In this document: piece by piece, positions 46,271 to 55,217 of the stretch
Layout: every line of letters starts with the position of its first letter
Numbering within the stretch: position 1 is the first letter of the stretch
Source: Candidatus Poribacteria bacterium
Lineage (GTDB): Bacteria > Poribacteria > WGA-4E > PCPOR2b
Assembly (NCBI GenBank): GCA_003635265.1
Contig: PYIZ01000051.1
Coordinates: 1-55,782 of the forward strand
DNA length: 55,782 bases
Direction: 5' to 3'
The notes under the pieces: model-generated
Database searches by the model: none
Told to the model about the DNA's origin: nothing
What the model saw: only the letters and a program-made list of their open reading frames with translations
Position numbers and translations under genes: made by a program

Positions 46271-47512
46271 CTATGGTCTGATCACCGTACCATCAGCGCG
46301 ACGGGCATCACCCCACAGCTTCCGACCGCCCACATCTTGAGCAGGAAAGCGAGCTGCGAGTTCCTCGTTTATGTCCACCCCTATCCCGGGCTTGCCGTTG
46401 GGCCACATATAGCCGTTCCGCAGTTCAGGAGTGCCGGGGAACACTTCCTTCAGTGTCTCATGCGTGTTGAGGTAGACCGAAGCCTCCTGAATCCCGAAAT
46501 TCCACACATTCATATCTAGCATCAGGTTCGCGGAGTGTCCAACGGGTGACACATCGGCAGAACCGTGCCAAGCCGTGCGGACATTAAAGGCTTCGCACAA
46601 CGCCGCCAACTTGCGTGCCGGTGTTAAGCCACCTATCGTCGAAATATGCACACGAATGAAGTCTATCAGCCGGTCTTTGATCATAGGAACAATCTCTTGA
46701 GGGTTGCTGTACAATTCGCCCATAGCGATGGGCACACTGGTCTGTTGACGCACGAGACGATGATATTCATTGTCCTCTGGGGCAAAAAGATCCTCAAGGA
46801 AAAACGGCCTATATTGCTCCAGTTCCTTTGCCAAACCAAGCCCTTGGATCGGTGGCATACGTTCGTGGAGGTCGTACAGAATCTCTGGAGCCGGTCCAAA
46901 AGTTGTGCGGAAATGCTCAAAAGCAGCCACAACATCTTGAGCATACGGCACTGGCTCAAAGATACTTACTCGACTATCCGAAACTTTATTGGTGATAACA
47001 ACCGGCTCTTGATGCGCCGTACCCTGTGATATTGAGGGATGCATAGCGCCCAGCTTGAAGTGGCGAAACCCCCGCTCTTGGAGTTCATGGATGTGTTCCT
47101 CATACTCCACAAGGTCACGTCCGTTGGGGATGATGTATACCGCCGCAGCCTCCCTAGACTTGCCGCCGAGTAAGTCATACACCGGCATCCCTGCCACCTT
47201 GCCCTTGATGTCCCACAGGGCTTGATCCACGCCGCTTATGGCATTATTGAGAACAGGTCCATAGCGCCAATAGGCGGATACATTACACGACTGCCATATA
47301 TCCTCAATATCAGCGGGATCCTTGCCGATGAGAAAGGGTGCGAGATAGTCATCTACCGCTGCTGCCACAGCAGTAGGCCTTGAGAAAAATGAGGCGCATC
47401 CCAAACCGTGCAATTCAGGTTCATTGGTCTCCACCTTCACGACGATAAGCGTGCGTGCACCCGGCGGCTGGGTAATAATCGCTCGAACATCGCGAATCTT
47501 CAAGTTGCTCAT
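46271..47512 (-). CDS. Enolase-superfamily dehydratase, mannonate dehydratase (ManD/RspA)-like
   Basis: 413 residues from ATG 47512 (MSNLKIRDVRAIITQPPG), which has AGAGG upstream. The capping domain runs to about 120. The barrel shows LYDLHERMPP (metal Asp and adjacent His), FFLEDLFAPEDN (Glu), IAMGELYSN (Glu), RVHISTIGGLTPARKLA and AWHGSADVSPVGHSAN, the pattern of D-mannonate dehydratase and RspA-type mandelate racemase group members. It would dehydrate a sugar acid. PhyH and isomerase genes upstream on the same strand support a role in sugar catabolism. The exact substrate is unproven. Confidence 0.87.
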   Translation of the reverse strand: MSNLKIRDVRAIITQPPGARTLIVVKVETNEPELHGLGCASFFSRPTAVAAAVDDYLAPFLIGKDPADIEDIWQSCNVSAYWRYGPVLNNAISGVDQALWDIKGKVAGMPVYDLLGGKSREAAAVYIIPNGRDLVEYEEHIHELQERGFRHFKLGAMHPSISQGTAHQEPVVITNKVSDSRVSIFEPVPYAQDVVAAFEHFRTTFGPAPEILYDLHERMPPIQGLGLAKELEQYRPFFLEDLFAPEDNEYHRLVRQQTSVPIAMGELYSNPQEIVPMIKDRLIDFIRVHISTIGGLTPARKLAALCEAFNVRTAWHGSADVSPVGHSANLMLDMNVWNFGIQEASVYLNTHETLKEVFPGTPELRNGYMWPNGKPGIGVDINEELAARFPAQDVGGRKLWGDARRADGTVIRP

Positions 47513-47579
47513 ACTATACATCCTCTTTTATTGAAAAATATCCAAGTCTGTAGGCGACAACGATTGTTGTTCCGTGCTA

Positions 47580-48473
47580 CTATACACAACCGGGAAACTC
47601 ACTTCCACGAATAAGGGGCCACCCGTTAACCGGTTCTTCTCCTACGAGACAACCCAACTGCTTAATGTGCTCAGTCTGCTCCGGCGTGCCGATATAACGC
47701 GTCTCGGCTGAAACATAGTGGATTGACCAACCCCGCCTACGGTGCGGTGTGGTATTAGGACCGCTGCAATGCAGCGCCAAGCTATGATGGAAAGTGGCGT
47801 CACCCGCTTCAAGCGGCACCGGCACCTCTTGCACCAAGACATCTTCCGTCAACATGTAGGGTAGATGATCCCAGTTGACCAGCCCAAAGTTATGACTGCC
47901 CGGAATAAAGCGGACGCAGCCATTTTCCAAGGTTGCATCGTCCAGCAGCAGTTGACAGGTGACTTGGAAGTTGCTCGCAAAGAAGCTCCAGAAAACAGAA
48001 TCCTGATGGTAACGGTTGGCTCGCGCAAACGGTGGCTTGGCAAATACCTGATCGTAATAGAGTTTAATATTCGCTCCCATCAGGTCAGCGACGATATCAA
48101 CAATTTTCGGTGAGCGGACGAAGGCGTCAAAGACGGCATCATGGCGAGAAGGGACATTTACCTTGTTTATCGCGTCGAGCGGATCTTTGATCGGTTCTGT
48201 GCGTTTTGTTGCGTACTCCTCTTCGCCTTTCGGATAAACCTGAGTTCCGCGCCGATCATGGCATTCTCCGTGCGATTGGGCTGGTTCCAATGTCTGTGCT
48301 TGTTGCGGATTGTGCCGAGAGATATGCCGTTCCGGGAAATCAGGGACGCCTCCCAACACGAGGTTGGCGTAGTGTTCCCGTAAAGTCTCTAGCTCATCAG
48401 GAGAGATTAGGTTCTTAATTACAATATAGCCATCTCGAAAGAACAAGTTTTTCTGTGTTTCGTTCAATCCCAT
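47580..48473 (-). CDS. PhyH-family dioxygenase with canonical HxD site
   Basis: 297 residues. LNETQKNLFFRDGYIVIKNLISPDELETLREHY is the PhyH N-terminus. The iron site is His156-Gln-Asp158 (NRYHQDSVFW), followed by LLLDDATLENGCVRFIPGSHNFG and the distal His in HHSLALHCSGPNTTPHRRRGWSIHYV. An insert at about 45-95 is rich in Gln, His and Arg and is unlike the paralogs in this window. It likely hydroxylates a small molecule; the substrate is unknown. The dehydratase gene follows 67 bases downstream. Confidence 0.9.
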   Translation of the reverse strand: MGLNETQKNLFFRDGYIVIKNLISPDELETLREHYANLVLGGVPDFPERHISRHNPQQAQTLEPAQSHGECHDRRGTQVYPKGEEEYATKRTEPIKDPLDAINKVNVPSRHDAVFDAFVRSPKIVDIVADLMGANIKLYYDQVFAKPPFARANRYHQDSVFWSFFASNFQVTCQLLLDDATLENGCVRFIPGSHNFGLVNWDHLPYMLTEDVLVQEVPVPLEAGDATFHHSLALHCSGPNTTPHRRRGWSIHYVSAETRYIGTPEQTEHIKQLGCLVGEEPVNGWPLIRGSEFPGCV

Positions 48474-48639
48474 GTCTATTCCTTCCCTTCAAGATTAGTA
48501 GACATACGCTTACATTGCTGGTAATGTCAACTCTACTCTAATTTTATTATGAAGTCAAGGATATTCTTAGTGGAACTCAGAGCGCAGCAAAGGGTCCAAC
48601 TCTTTCTGAATAGCACTGTTCTTCTGCTTACACTGAAAC

Positions 48640-48674
48640 ACGAAAAAGAAAAAGGGCAAGTACAAGACTTGCCC
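48640..48674 (-). terminator. Rho-independent terminator for the 55082-48745 gene series
   Basis: On the minus strand GGGCAAGT (48674-48667) pairs with ACTTGCCC (48661-48654) around a 5-base loop, followed directly by TTTTTCTTTTTCG. It lies about 70 bases after the isomerase-like gene that ends at 48745 and before the next PhyH gene. The rest of the 270-base gap has no gene. Confidence 0.85.
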
Positions 48675-48744
48675 CTACAATCTAACCGTGAGAAAATTCT
48701 CAATTATGAAATGAAGCACCCTTAAGGATACGCCCCCAGCCTAT

Positions 48745-49512
48745 TCAACCGACATCACAAAGCTGCGCCGCTGCGCGTAACCCCTCAATTGGATCGCCTT
48801 TTGGGATAAACTCGTGCCCCACGTAGAGGTCATAGCCAGTTTCTGCAATGGCGCGCATAATCGGCGGATAGTTGATCTCTTGCTCTTCATCCAAGTCATG
48901 GCGACCCGGATTGCCCGCCGTGTGAAAGTGTCCGATATACTCAATGTTATCTTGGAGCGTGCGAATAATATCACCTTCCATAATCTGCATGTGGTAAATA
49001 TCGTAAAGCAGCTTCGCCCGCGGTGAATTGACGCGCTTGCACACCTCCACGCCCCACGCGGTGCTATCGCACTGATAATCGGGGTGGTTGACCTTGCTGT
49101 TGAGTAGTTCTAAACAGAGATTCACCCCGTGCTCTTCGGCAGCCTTCGTGACGCGACTGATGCCTTCTGCGACAATATCAATCCCCGCTTCATCGGATAA
49201 ACCTTCATATCGATTACCAGAGAAAGTGATAAGGCCGGGGATATCATTTGCGGCGGCAAGCTCAATGTTTGCAAGCAGTTCATCTTCGATCCGATCGTGA
49301 TTATCGCGCTTGTTGAGTCCATCCGGCAGTGAGCTGTGCCCGACAAAGGTGGCGATATCCATCCCCAGCTCTTTAACAAGGGGCCAGTATTCCTGATCGA
49401 CCAGTTCGACGGCTGCCAAACCAACCTCAGCTGCGCCTCGGATAAACCCCTCTGGCGTCAAATCTCCTTGAATGAAACTCCACCCTGTTGCCGATTGCTT
49501 AATTCGTGCCAT
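48745..49512 (-). CDS. Hydroxypyruvate-isomerase-like TIM-barrel protein
   Basis: 255 residues of the xylose-isomerase-like TIM barrel superfamily. Metal-site candidates are Glu in VNLCLELLNSKVN, Asp/His in AKLLYDIYHMQIMEGDI, His in IGHFHTAGNPGRHDLD, and Glu in YVGHEFIPKGDP. The YDIYHMQIMEGD segment is typical of hydroxypyruvate isomerase and its relatives. AGGAG lies before the ATG. It is the last gene before the terminator at 48640-48674, and the related gene at 49571 is just upstream. The substrate is not determined. Confidence 0.85.
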   Translation of the reverse strand: MARIKQSATGWSFIQGDLTPEGFIRGAAEVGLAAVELVDQEYWPLVKELGMDIATFVGHSSLPDGLNKRDNHDRIEDELLANIELAAANDIPGLITFSGNRYEGLSDEAGIDIVAEGISRVTKAAEEHGVNLCLELLNSKVNHPDYQCDSTAWGVEVCKRVNSPRAKLLYDIYHMQIMEGDIIRTLQDNIEYIGHFHTAGNPGRHDLDEEQEINYPPIMRAIAETGYDLYVGHEFIPKGDPIEGLRAAAQLCDVG

Positions 49513-49570
49513 ATTATTCTCCTCTACTTCTATCTTTTTGAAGTATGATGATTCCTAAACTCCCTAGCTA

Positions 49571-50413
49571 CTAGAGATAGGACCGGACAACTTCTCGCTC
49601 GATACTCAACCCCTCCCATTCATCGTCACCGGGACCATCGTAGATAAGGGTATGCGGTCCAGCGAAACCGGCGTCCTGCGTCAGATCAAGGCAGCGGATA
49701 TAATCATCTTTGTCCATTTCACCGGGCGCCAGAAAATGGGCTTTCGTGTGGCAAGAGTCCGCCTGCGATGCTATTGCCTCGAGATCTGCATACTTTGTTT
49801 CACCCGTCCAGTTGCCAAAATCGAGACAGAACCCAACCGCTCCATCTAAACGGTCGAGAAGCGTCAACACGTTTTCTGGGGTTGAGAGGATCGAAAACCA
49901 ATTCTCTGTCATCAAACGAACACCGTTTGCCTCGGCGCGTTCCGCCAATCTTTCTAGTCCACTTCGGCTCATCTCCAAGGCTTCCACCGACGGAGCCGCT
50001 TTTCCAGCAATTGCACGAGCACAAGTGGCACCGAGCATCCCCGCAATCTCAATCCACTCACCTATCCACGCAAGATCCCGATCCGCATAGTGGGGATCGG
50101 TAATATCGCCGTGGTCGATCAATAGGGAAAACAACTCGACATTTGCGGTGTCGATTGCAGCACGGAGTTCATTCAGATACCCTTTGTCCAGGCTCGGTAT
50201 ATGGAAGTGGCAGAGCTCCATGGTGTTGATGCCAAATTGCGAGATACGGGCGGGTAGGTCCAGCAGCGCGAACTCACCTCTGCCGTGCGTTGAGACTGGA
50301 ATTTGTTTTCCATCTTCAGGACCATAAAAGTCGGGACCCCCAAGTTGACGGTGCAAACTCCAAGTCGAGACCGACAGCCGGGGACCTTGACTGGTTTCAT
50401 TAGTGTTGATCAT
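49571..50413 (-). CDS. Sugar phosphate isomerase/epimerase-like TIM-barrel protein
   Basis: 280 residues of the same TIM-barrel superfamily as its neighbour but only distantly similar. Strand motifs include LSVSTWSLHRQLGGPDF, GINTMELCHFHIPS, FSLLIDHGDITDP, VRLMTENWFSILS, VGFCLDFGNWTGE, SCHTKAHFL and HTLIYDGPGDDEWEGL. Glu, Asp and His residues sit in the expected metal positions. GGAG precedes the ATG. It lies 58 bases upstream of the hydroxypyruvate-isomerase-like gene and probably acts in the same pathway. Confidence 0.83.
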   Translation of the reverse strand: MINTNETSQGPRLSVSTWSLHRQLGGPDFYGPEDGKQIPVSTHGRGEFALLDLPARISQFGINTMELCHFHIPSLDKGYLNELRAAIDTANVELFSLLIDHGDITDPHYADRDLAWIGEWIEIAGMLGATCARAIAGKAAPSVEALEMSRSGLERLAERAEANGVRLMTENWFSILSTPENVLTLLDRLDGAVGFCLDFGNWTGETKYADLEAIASQADSCHTKAHFLAPGEMDKDDYIRCLDLTQDAGFAGPHTLIYDGPGDDEWEGLSIEREVVRSYL

Positions 50414-50433
50414 TCCATTACTCCTATACGAAA

Positions 50434-51123
50434 TTAGTCAAACGGTTTTTCAGGTTTGTAAAACAGCGTCACATTCTTTCGCGGAAATTCTACTCTCCAA
50501 CCGTACTGGGTTGCAATCCACTCCATCGTCTTTCGTTTGTAGAAACAGACATGCGTGGGTTCACGATGATACCACCAGTTGGCAAAATCCGCATCCGACT
50601 CTAGTATTTCTGTCATGATCCCCAACCATCCATTGCACCGGAGCAGTCGGTCAAACAAGTGAAATTCCTTCGCAGGCTGATAGAAATGTTCAACCGTTTC
50701 GGTGCAGGTGATAAAATCGTATGTCCGCTCAAGGGGAGCGGTATTCGGTGCGAAGAACGGATCGTAAAGATTCATCGAGAACCCCTTCTCTTCGAGCATC
50801 ACCGATAATGTTGGTCCCGGTCCTGAACCGAAATCGAGTCCCTGCGCTCCCGGCTGCAGCTTGGGTATCAGGTAGTCAGTTAAGCGACTGAGAAATTGCC
50901 GATAGCGGCAATCTTCAGGACTGTTCTCGTGCAAAAGATAACGGGCGAGTTCATCCTCTGGAGACAGATATGACTCCGGCGAAAGAAACGTCAGGTGGCA
51001 AACGTCGCAACGCCAATAGGGCTTTGAATCAACCACGGTGAGTTGTCGAATCGGCTCAGAATGGCAGAGCGGGCAGTTCTCCAAGGCTACAAGTTCAGAT
51101 TCGCAAGCTGCGGTTTTACCCAC
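50434..51123 (-). CDS. SAM-dependent methyltransferase with N-terminal zinc ribbon
   Basis: 229 residues from a GTG at 51123 with GAAGGTG upstream. Residues about 16-45 hold CPLC...CDVC, a zinc-ribbon-like pair. Then comes LDFGSGPGPTLSVMLEEKGFSMNLYDPFF (SAM motif I and the acidic loop), DFITCTETVEHFYQP (post-motif, typical of Methyltransf_23) and LGIMTEILESDADFANWWYHREPTHVCFYKRKTMEWIA. The substrate is unknown. Its start overlaps the preceding alpha/beta hydrolase gene by 37 bases, which implies coupled translation. A later start is possible, but no better signal is seen. Confidence 0.82.
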   Translation of the reverse strand: MGKTAACESELVALENCPLCHSEPIRQLTVVDSKPYWRCDVCHLTFLSPESYLSPEDELARYLLHENSPEDCRYRQFLSRLTDYLIPKLQPGAQGLDFGSGPGPTLSVMLEEKGFSMNLYDPFFAPNTAPLERTYDFITCTETVEHFYQPAKEFHLFDRLLRCNGWLGIMTEILESDADFANWWYHREPTHVCFYKRKTMEWIATQYGWRVEFPRKNVTLFYKPEKPFD

Positions 51124-51824
51124 GCAATCACCTTCTCGACCATCACAGGCGTAGATTCGTCGCTGAAAACGTGGTTCGCACTTTGGAGCCTGATGAGTTG
51201 TGTTTGATCATTGGCTTTAGCTAAAATATCGCGGGAATCCTCAATCGGTACAACGTCATCTTCATCGCCGTGAACCAAGAGCCAAGGTACAGAGATTTGT
51301 GGAGAAAGATCTACCACCGTATCAATCTGCGTTAGGTCATCCATGTAGGCTTGCGATAGCGGACAGTCGGGCTCGTCCCACATGAAGCCTTCATCGGGGG
51401 TGACATCGCCGAATTCACGTTGCGCGAACGCTTTCGTGTGCACCATTCCGGCGAGCGAAACCAGCAATCGGATGCGGTCGTCCGTGCTAGCGCGTAGTAC
51501 GCCAACCGCCCCGCCCATGCTGTGCCCCACATAACAAACCGTGTGATCTTCAAGAACATCTAATACCGCACCAAGATCCTCAACTTCTTTAGAGATGGTT
51601 GAATCCGTAAATTTGCCTTCCGAAGCTCCGTTTCCAGAGAACGAGAATCGCAAAGCCGGAATCCCCGCCGCTGCGAGACCTTCCCCCAACGCCACAACAA
51701 AAGGACGATCTTTGTTGCCAGTTACGCCATGTCCAAGGACAACGATGTTTTTGGTCGTTCCTACCCCTTCGTGAAAGGTGTAATCAAGGCGTTCGCCACG
51801 TCTATTTCTAATTTCACCAAACAT
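51087..51824 (-). CDS. Alpha/beta hydrolase (serine hydrolase)
   Basis: 245 residues. The nucleophile elbow is VCYVGHSMGGAVGVL (Ser in GHSMG), the acid is in WLLVHGDEDDVVPIED, and the base is in SANHVFSDES. LGHGVTGNKDRPFVVALGEGLAAAGIPALRFSFSGNGASEG is the usual N-terminal core with the oxyanion loop. It acts in the cytoplasm (no signal peptide) on an ester or peptide that cannot be predicted. Its last 12 codons overlap the methyltransferase start. proS lies 24 bases upstream on the same strand. Confidence 0.88.
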   Translation of the reverse strand: MFGEIRNRRGERLDYTFHEGVGTTKNIVVLGHGVTGNKDRPFVVALGEGLAAAGIPALRFSFSGNGASEGKFTDSTISKEVEDLGAVLDVLEDHTVCYVGHSMGGAVGVLRASTDDRIRLLVSLAGMVHTKAFAQREFGDVTPDEGFMWDEPDCPLSQAYMDDLTQIDTVVDLSPQISVPWLLVHGDEDDVVPIEDSRDILAKANDQTQLIRLQSANHVFSDESTPVMVEKVIAWVKPQLANLNL

Positions 51825-51848
51825 AATAGCTATTTCTCTCTCTGTAAA

Positions 51849-53534
51849 TTAAAGGTAACGCTGCGGATCTAGCTCATCCAACTTTACCACATCTTTGTCC
51901 CGCTCCGTGCGACGCTTAACTTCCACGGAATCCGTTTCTAGTGTCCGTTGACTGATCGTTAGGCGCAAAGGCATTCCTAACAGATCTGCTTCCTTGAATT
52001 TAACGCCGGGGCTCTCTTGGCGATCATCGTAGAGTACTTCATACCCCTTAGCACGAAGGTCTGTATAGAGTTCCTCGCCACGTTGGCGTACCTCATCCCC
52101 CTTGCCGATGTGCATGAGATGAATCTGATACGGTGCGACAGTGGGGGGCCAAATAATACCGTCCTCGTCGTGGTTCGCCTCAACGATACTGGCAAGCAGG
52201 CGTCCGAGTCCGATGCCGTAGCAGCCCATGAAAAGTAGCTCCGGTCGCCCTTTCTGACTCAAATAAGTCGCGTTCATCGCCTCGCTGTATTTTGTGCCGA
52301 GTTTAAAGATGTTGCCGACCTCAATCCCACGTTTCTCCGTTAATGTCCCGCCACAGTGAGCACAGGTCATTCCACCACGTGCCAGCGAAATATCGGCGAC
52401 GACATCCGCCTTAAAATCACGTGAATAGGTCATGTTTTTCAGGTGGTATCCCGGTTTATTGGCACCGGCGATTAGATTCGGGGTAGCTGTAACTGAATCA
52501 TCGACAACCACCGTGACACCTTTCACATCAATCGGTGAGGCATAGCCCGCGACCAAGCCATATCTTCTCAGTTCTTCATCGGTTGAAAACCAAAGATGTG
52601 TCGCTCCCACCGCCTTTTTGAGTTTTGTCTCGTTTACCTCAATATCGCCGCGGATAGCCGCGAAAATCAGACTTTCGTCTGTCGAATAGAATACCGCTTT
52701 GAGGGTTTGTTCCTTTTTGACGCCGAGGTAATTTGCAACATCTTCGATTGTCGTTTGCCCAGGTGTCTCAATTTCGTCGATTGGTTCAGGTTCGCCATTA
52801 TTAACCTGCGGTTTCTGCATCACGGCGACATCCGCATTTGCCCGATAATCGCAACCCTCGCAAGAGATAATTTTATCCTCACCGGCATCGGCAATCATCA
52901 TAAATTCATGTGCCTCTGTACCGCCAATTATCCCGGGATCAGATTCCACTGAAACAACATCAATACCTGCACGATGAAAAATGTTGAGATACACCTGATG
53001 CATCTCCGCGTAGTATCTATCCAGATCTGCCTCATCGGCGTGGAAGCTATAGGCATCTTTCATGCCAAACTCACGGACACGAATCAAACCTGCACGGGGA
53101 CGCGGTTCGTCACGAAACTTCAGCTTAATCTGATAGAGCATCAGCGGTAACTGCCGATACGAATTGGTCTGATTCCTAACTAGATCGGTGACCGCTTCCT
53201 CATGCGTCATCGCGAGCACTAGCCTTCGACCAAATCGATCTTCAAAGCCAGCCAGCTCCCTACCGACAAGCATCTCCCAACGTCCCGTTTCTTGCCACAA
53301 CCCCGCGGGTTGGACAAGTGGCATATCAATCTCTTGCCCCCCGATGGCGTCCATCTCGTCCCGGATGATATTTTCAATCTTGCGTAAGGCGCGTTGGGCG
53401 AGCGGCAGATAGCTATACATACCCACTACGAGTCGGCGAATCATACCCGCCTGTAGGAGCAGTTGATGGCTAGGGATTTCTGCCTCTGATGGAGATTCTC
53501 TGAGTGTGCGACCGAATAGTTGAGATCTTCTCAT
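51849..53534 (-). CDS. proS: Prolyl-tRNA synthetase
   Basis: 561 residues, the bacterial type with the editing (INS) domain between motifs 2 and 3. Class II motifs: VGMYSYLPLAQRALRKIENIIRDEMDAIGGQEIDMPLVQP (motif 1), RDEPRPRAGLIRVREFGMKDAYSFH (motif 2) and FMGCYGIGLGRLLASIVE (motif 3). The YbaK-like editing part covers about 230-390, and the anticodon-binding domain is at the C-terminus (VAPYQIHLMHIGKGDEV..., YEVLYDDRQESPGVKFKEADLLGMPLRL). It charges tRNA-Pro. A CCGAT/ATCGG palindrome lies just upstream, near 53573. Confidence 0.98.
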   Translation of the reverse strand: MRRSQLFGRTLRESPSEAEIPSHQLLLQAGMIRRLVVGMYSYLPLAQRALRKIENIIRDEMDAIGGQEIDMPLVQPAGLWQETGRWEMLVGRELAGFEDRFGRRLVLAMTHEEAVTDLVRNQTNSYRQLPLMLYQIKLKFRDEPRPRAGLIRVREFGMKDAYSFHADEADLDRYYAEMHQVYLNIFHRAGIDVVSVESDPGIIGGTEAHEFMMIADAGEDKIISCEGCDYRANADVAVMQKPQVNNGEPEPIDEIETPGQTTIEDVANYLGVKKEQTLKAVFYSTDESLIFAAIRGDIEVNETKLKKAVGATHLWFSTDEELRRYGLVAGYASPIDVKGVTVVVDDSVTATPNLIAGANKPGYHLKNMTYSRDFKADVVADISLARGGMTCAHCGGTLTEKRGIEVGNIFKLGTKYSEAMNATYLSQKGRPELLFMGCYGIGLGRLLASIVEANHDEDGIIWPPTVAPYQIHLMHIGKGDEVRQRGEELYTDLRAKGYEVLYDDRQESPGVKFKEADLLGMPLRLTISQRTLETDSVEVKRRTERDKDVVKLDELDPQRYL

Positions 53535-53614
53535 CGTTTAACACTCTACAAGGGTTACGGCATACGGAGCCCCGATAAGATCGGGATTCAGAGCAATATG
53601 CCTACTACTATAAC

Positions 53615-54673
53615 TCAATTGGCAACCGATTCCGCGATCATGTCCCCGATTTGTGTCGTTGTGAATCCCATCCGTCCGGCAGCGAGGTCCTTTATTTGTC
53701 CACTGGCAAGCAGATCACTGACAGCACCATCAACCAAAGCCGCCCCTTCTATTTCGCCAAGATGTTCAAGCATCATACCAGCGGCACTAATTGCTGCAAT
53801 TGGGTTGATCTGGTTTTTCCCCGTGTACCGTGGCGCAGACCCATGAATCGGTTCAAACATCGCAACGCTTTCAGGATTGAGGTTTCCTGACGCGGCAATC
53901 CCCATGCCCCCTTGGATCATCGCACCAAGGTCGGTAATGATGTCACCAAACATGTTGCAGGTCACAATAACATCGAACCATTCAGGATTCTTCACCATCC
54001 ACATTGTCGTCGCATCAACGAAGGCGTAGTCCGTTTCGATGTCGCTGTATTCGTCACTCACCTCATCGAAAACGCGTCGCCAGAGATCATGCGCATACGT
54101 CAGCACATTCGCCTTATCGCACAGTGTTAGCTGCTTCGCCCTGTTCCGTTTGCGGGTCAATTCAAAGGCGTAGCGCACGCAGCGCTCCACCCCTTTGCGC
54201 GTATTAATCATCTCCTGAATCGCGACTTCATCAGCCGTTCCATGCTTCAAGAATCCACCAATACCGGCGTATAAACCTTCAGTGTTCTCTCGTACAATGA
54301 TAAAATCAATTTCTTCAGGTCCCTTGTCTTTGATGGGTGTCCAAACACCGGGATAAAGCTTGACAGGTCGAAGGTTGATATAAAGATCCAACTCAAAGCG
54401 AGTCCGCAATAAAATCCCTTTTTCCAAGATGCCCGGTGTCACATCAGGGTGACCGATTGCACCCAAAAAAATCGCATCCGTCTGCCGAAACTCATCGAGC
54501 GCACTGTTCGGCAGAATCTCCCCAGTGTCGAGGTAGCGATCGCCGCCGAAGTCGTAATCAATGGTTTCGTATTTGAAGCCTGTCTTGTCCGCAGCAGCCC
54601 CGAAGACCTTCATCGCTTCGTTTGTTACCTCGGGGCCAATCCCATCACCCGGGATGAGGGCAATTTTATACAT
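53615..54673 (-). CDS. Isocitrate/isopropylmalate-family dehydrogenase
   Basis: 352 residues from ATG 54673 ([16 protein letters not shown]) with GGAGG 7 bases upstream. The beta-decarboxylating dehydrogenase fold is clear: [45 protein letters not shown], Lys in [30 protein letters not shown], and [19 protein letters not shown] for NAD binding. It may be a 3-isopropylmalate dehydrogenase (LeuB) or act on a related 2-hydroxy acid. No other leucine genes are near, so no symbol is given. proS follows 80 bases downstream. Confidence 0.88.
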   Translation of the reverse strand: MYKIALIPGDGIGPEVTNEAMKVFGAAADKTGFKYETIDYDFGGDRYLDTGEILPNSALDEFRQTDAIFLGAIGHPDVTPGILEKGILLRTRFELDLYINLRPVKLYPGVWTPIKDKGPEEIDFIIVRENTEGLYAGIGGFLKHGTADEVAIQEMINTRKGVERCVRYAFELTRKRNRAKQLTLCDKANVLTYAHDLWRRVFDEVSDEYSDIETDYAFVDATTMWMVKNPEWFDVIVTCNMFGDIITDLGAMIQGGMGIAASGNLNPESVAMFEPIHGSAPRYTGKNQINPIAAISAAGMMLEHLGEIEGAALVDGAVSDLLASGQIKDLAAGRMGFTTTQIGDMIAESVAN

Positions 54674-54737
54674 CAAATTCCTCCAGAAAATATTGTTGAA
54701 CCAAAAGTTATTTTGTCTCTTTCAATCAAGCGTTTCT

Positions 54738-55082
54738 CTAGTAGTTTCCCCAGAACTGAATTTTGTTACTTTCCGGGTCAGAAATATCGAAACACGCTAA
54801 TCCGTCCTCTGATTTTTTCAATGGCCTCAATCGTAAACCCTTTGCCTTAAGAGCGTCGTGAACGGCTTTTACGCTTTCGACGTGAAAGCCAACCTTTTGT
54901 CTGCCACCGTTCGGCTTACTCGCACTGTGCAAGCACAATTTACACTGCCCGGTGTTAAAGCGAAAAAAGCGGTGCGCCGGAAACGGCTGCTCTTCGTCGG
55001 GCTTTAATCCGACAGTATCCCTATAAAATGCAGCAACAGTCCGCATATTTTTGACAAAGAGTATAATACTTCCTATATCCAT
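54738..55082 (-). CDS. VOC-family (glyoxalase/bleomycin-resistance-like) protein
   Basis: 114 residues forming one vicinal-oxygen-chelate module pair. It begins MDIGSIILFVKNMRTVAAFYRDTVGLKPDEEQPFPAHRFFRF and ends with DPESNKIQFWGNY, the usual terminal strand with the metal Glu position occupied by Gln. Members include lyases, isomerases, dioxygenases and antibiotic-binding proteins. The role here is unknown. It is the most upstream gene seen in the minus-strand series that ends at 48640. Confidence 0.82.
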   Translation of the reverse strand: MDIGSIILFVKNMRTVAAFYRDTVGLKPDEEQPFPAHRFFRFNTGQCKLCLHSASKPNGGRQKVGFHVESVKAVHDALKAKGLRLRPLKKSEDGLACFDISDPESNKIQFWGNY

Positions 55083-55217
55083 GCGACCGCTCTCAATTGT
55101 ATGACACGATTTGAAAGGTTTCAGCTATCTAGAAACGCACCTACATTTTAACACGCCTTTGTTCAGGCTGCCAATTTTTTTCTAATTATACACGTTCCAT
55201 AAAGTCATTGACACTTA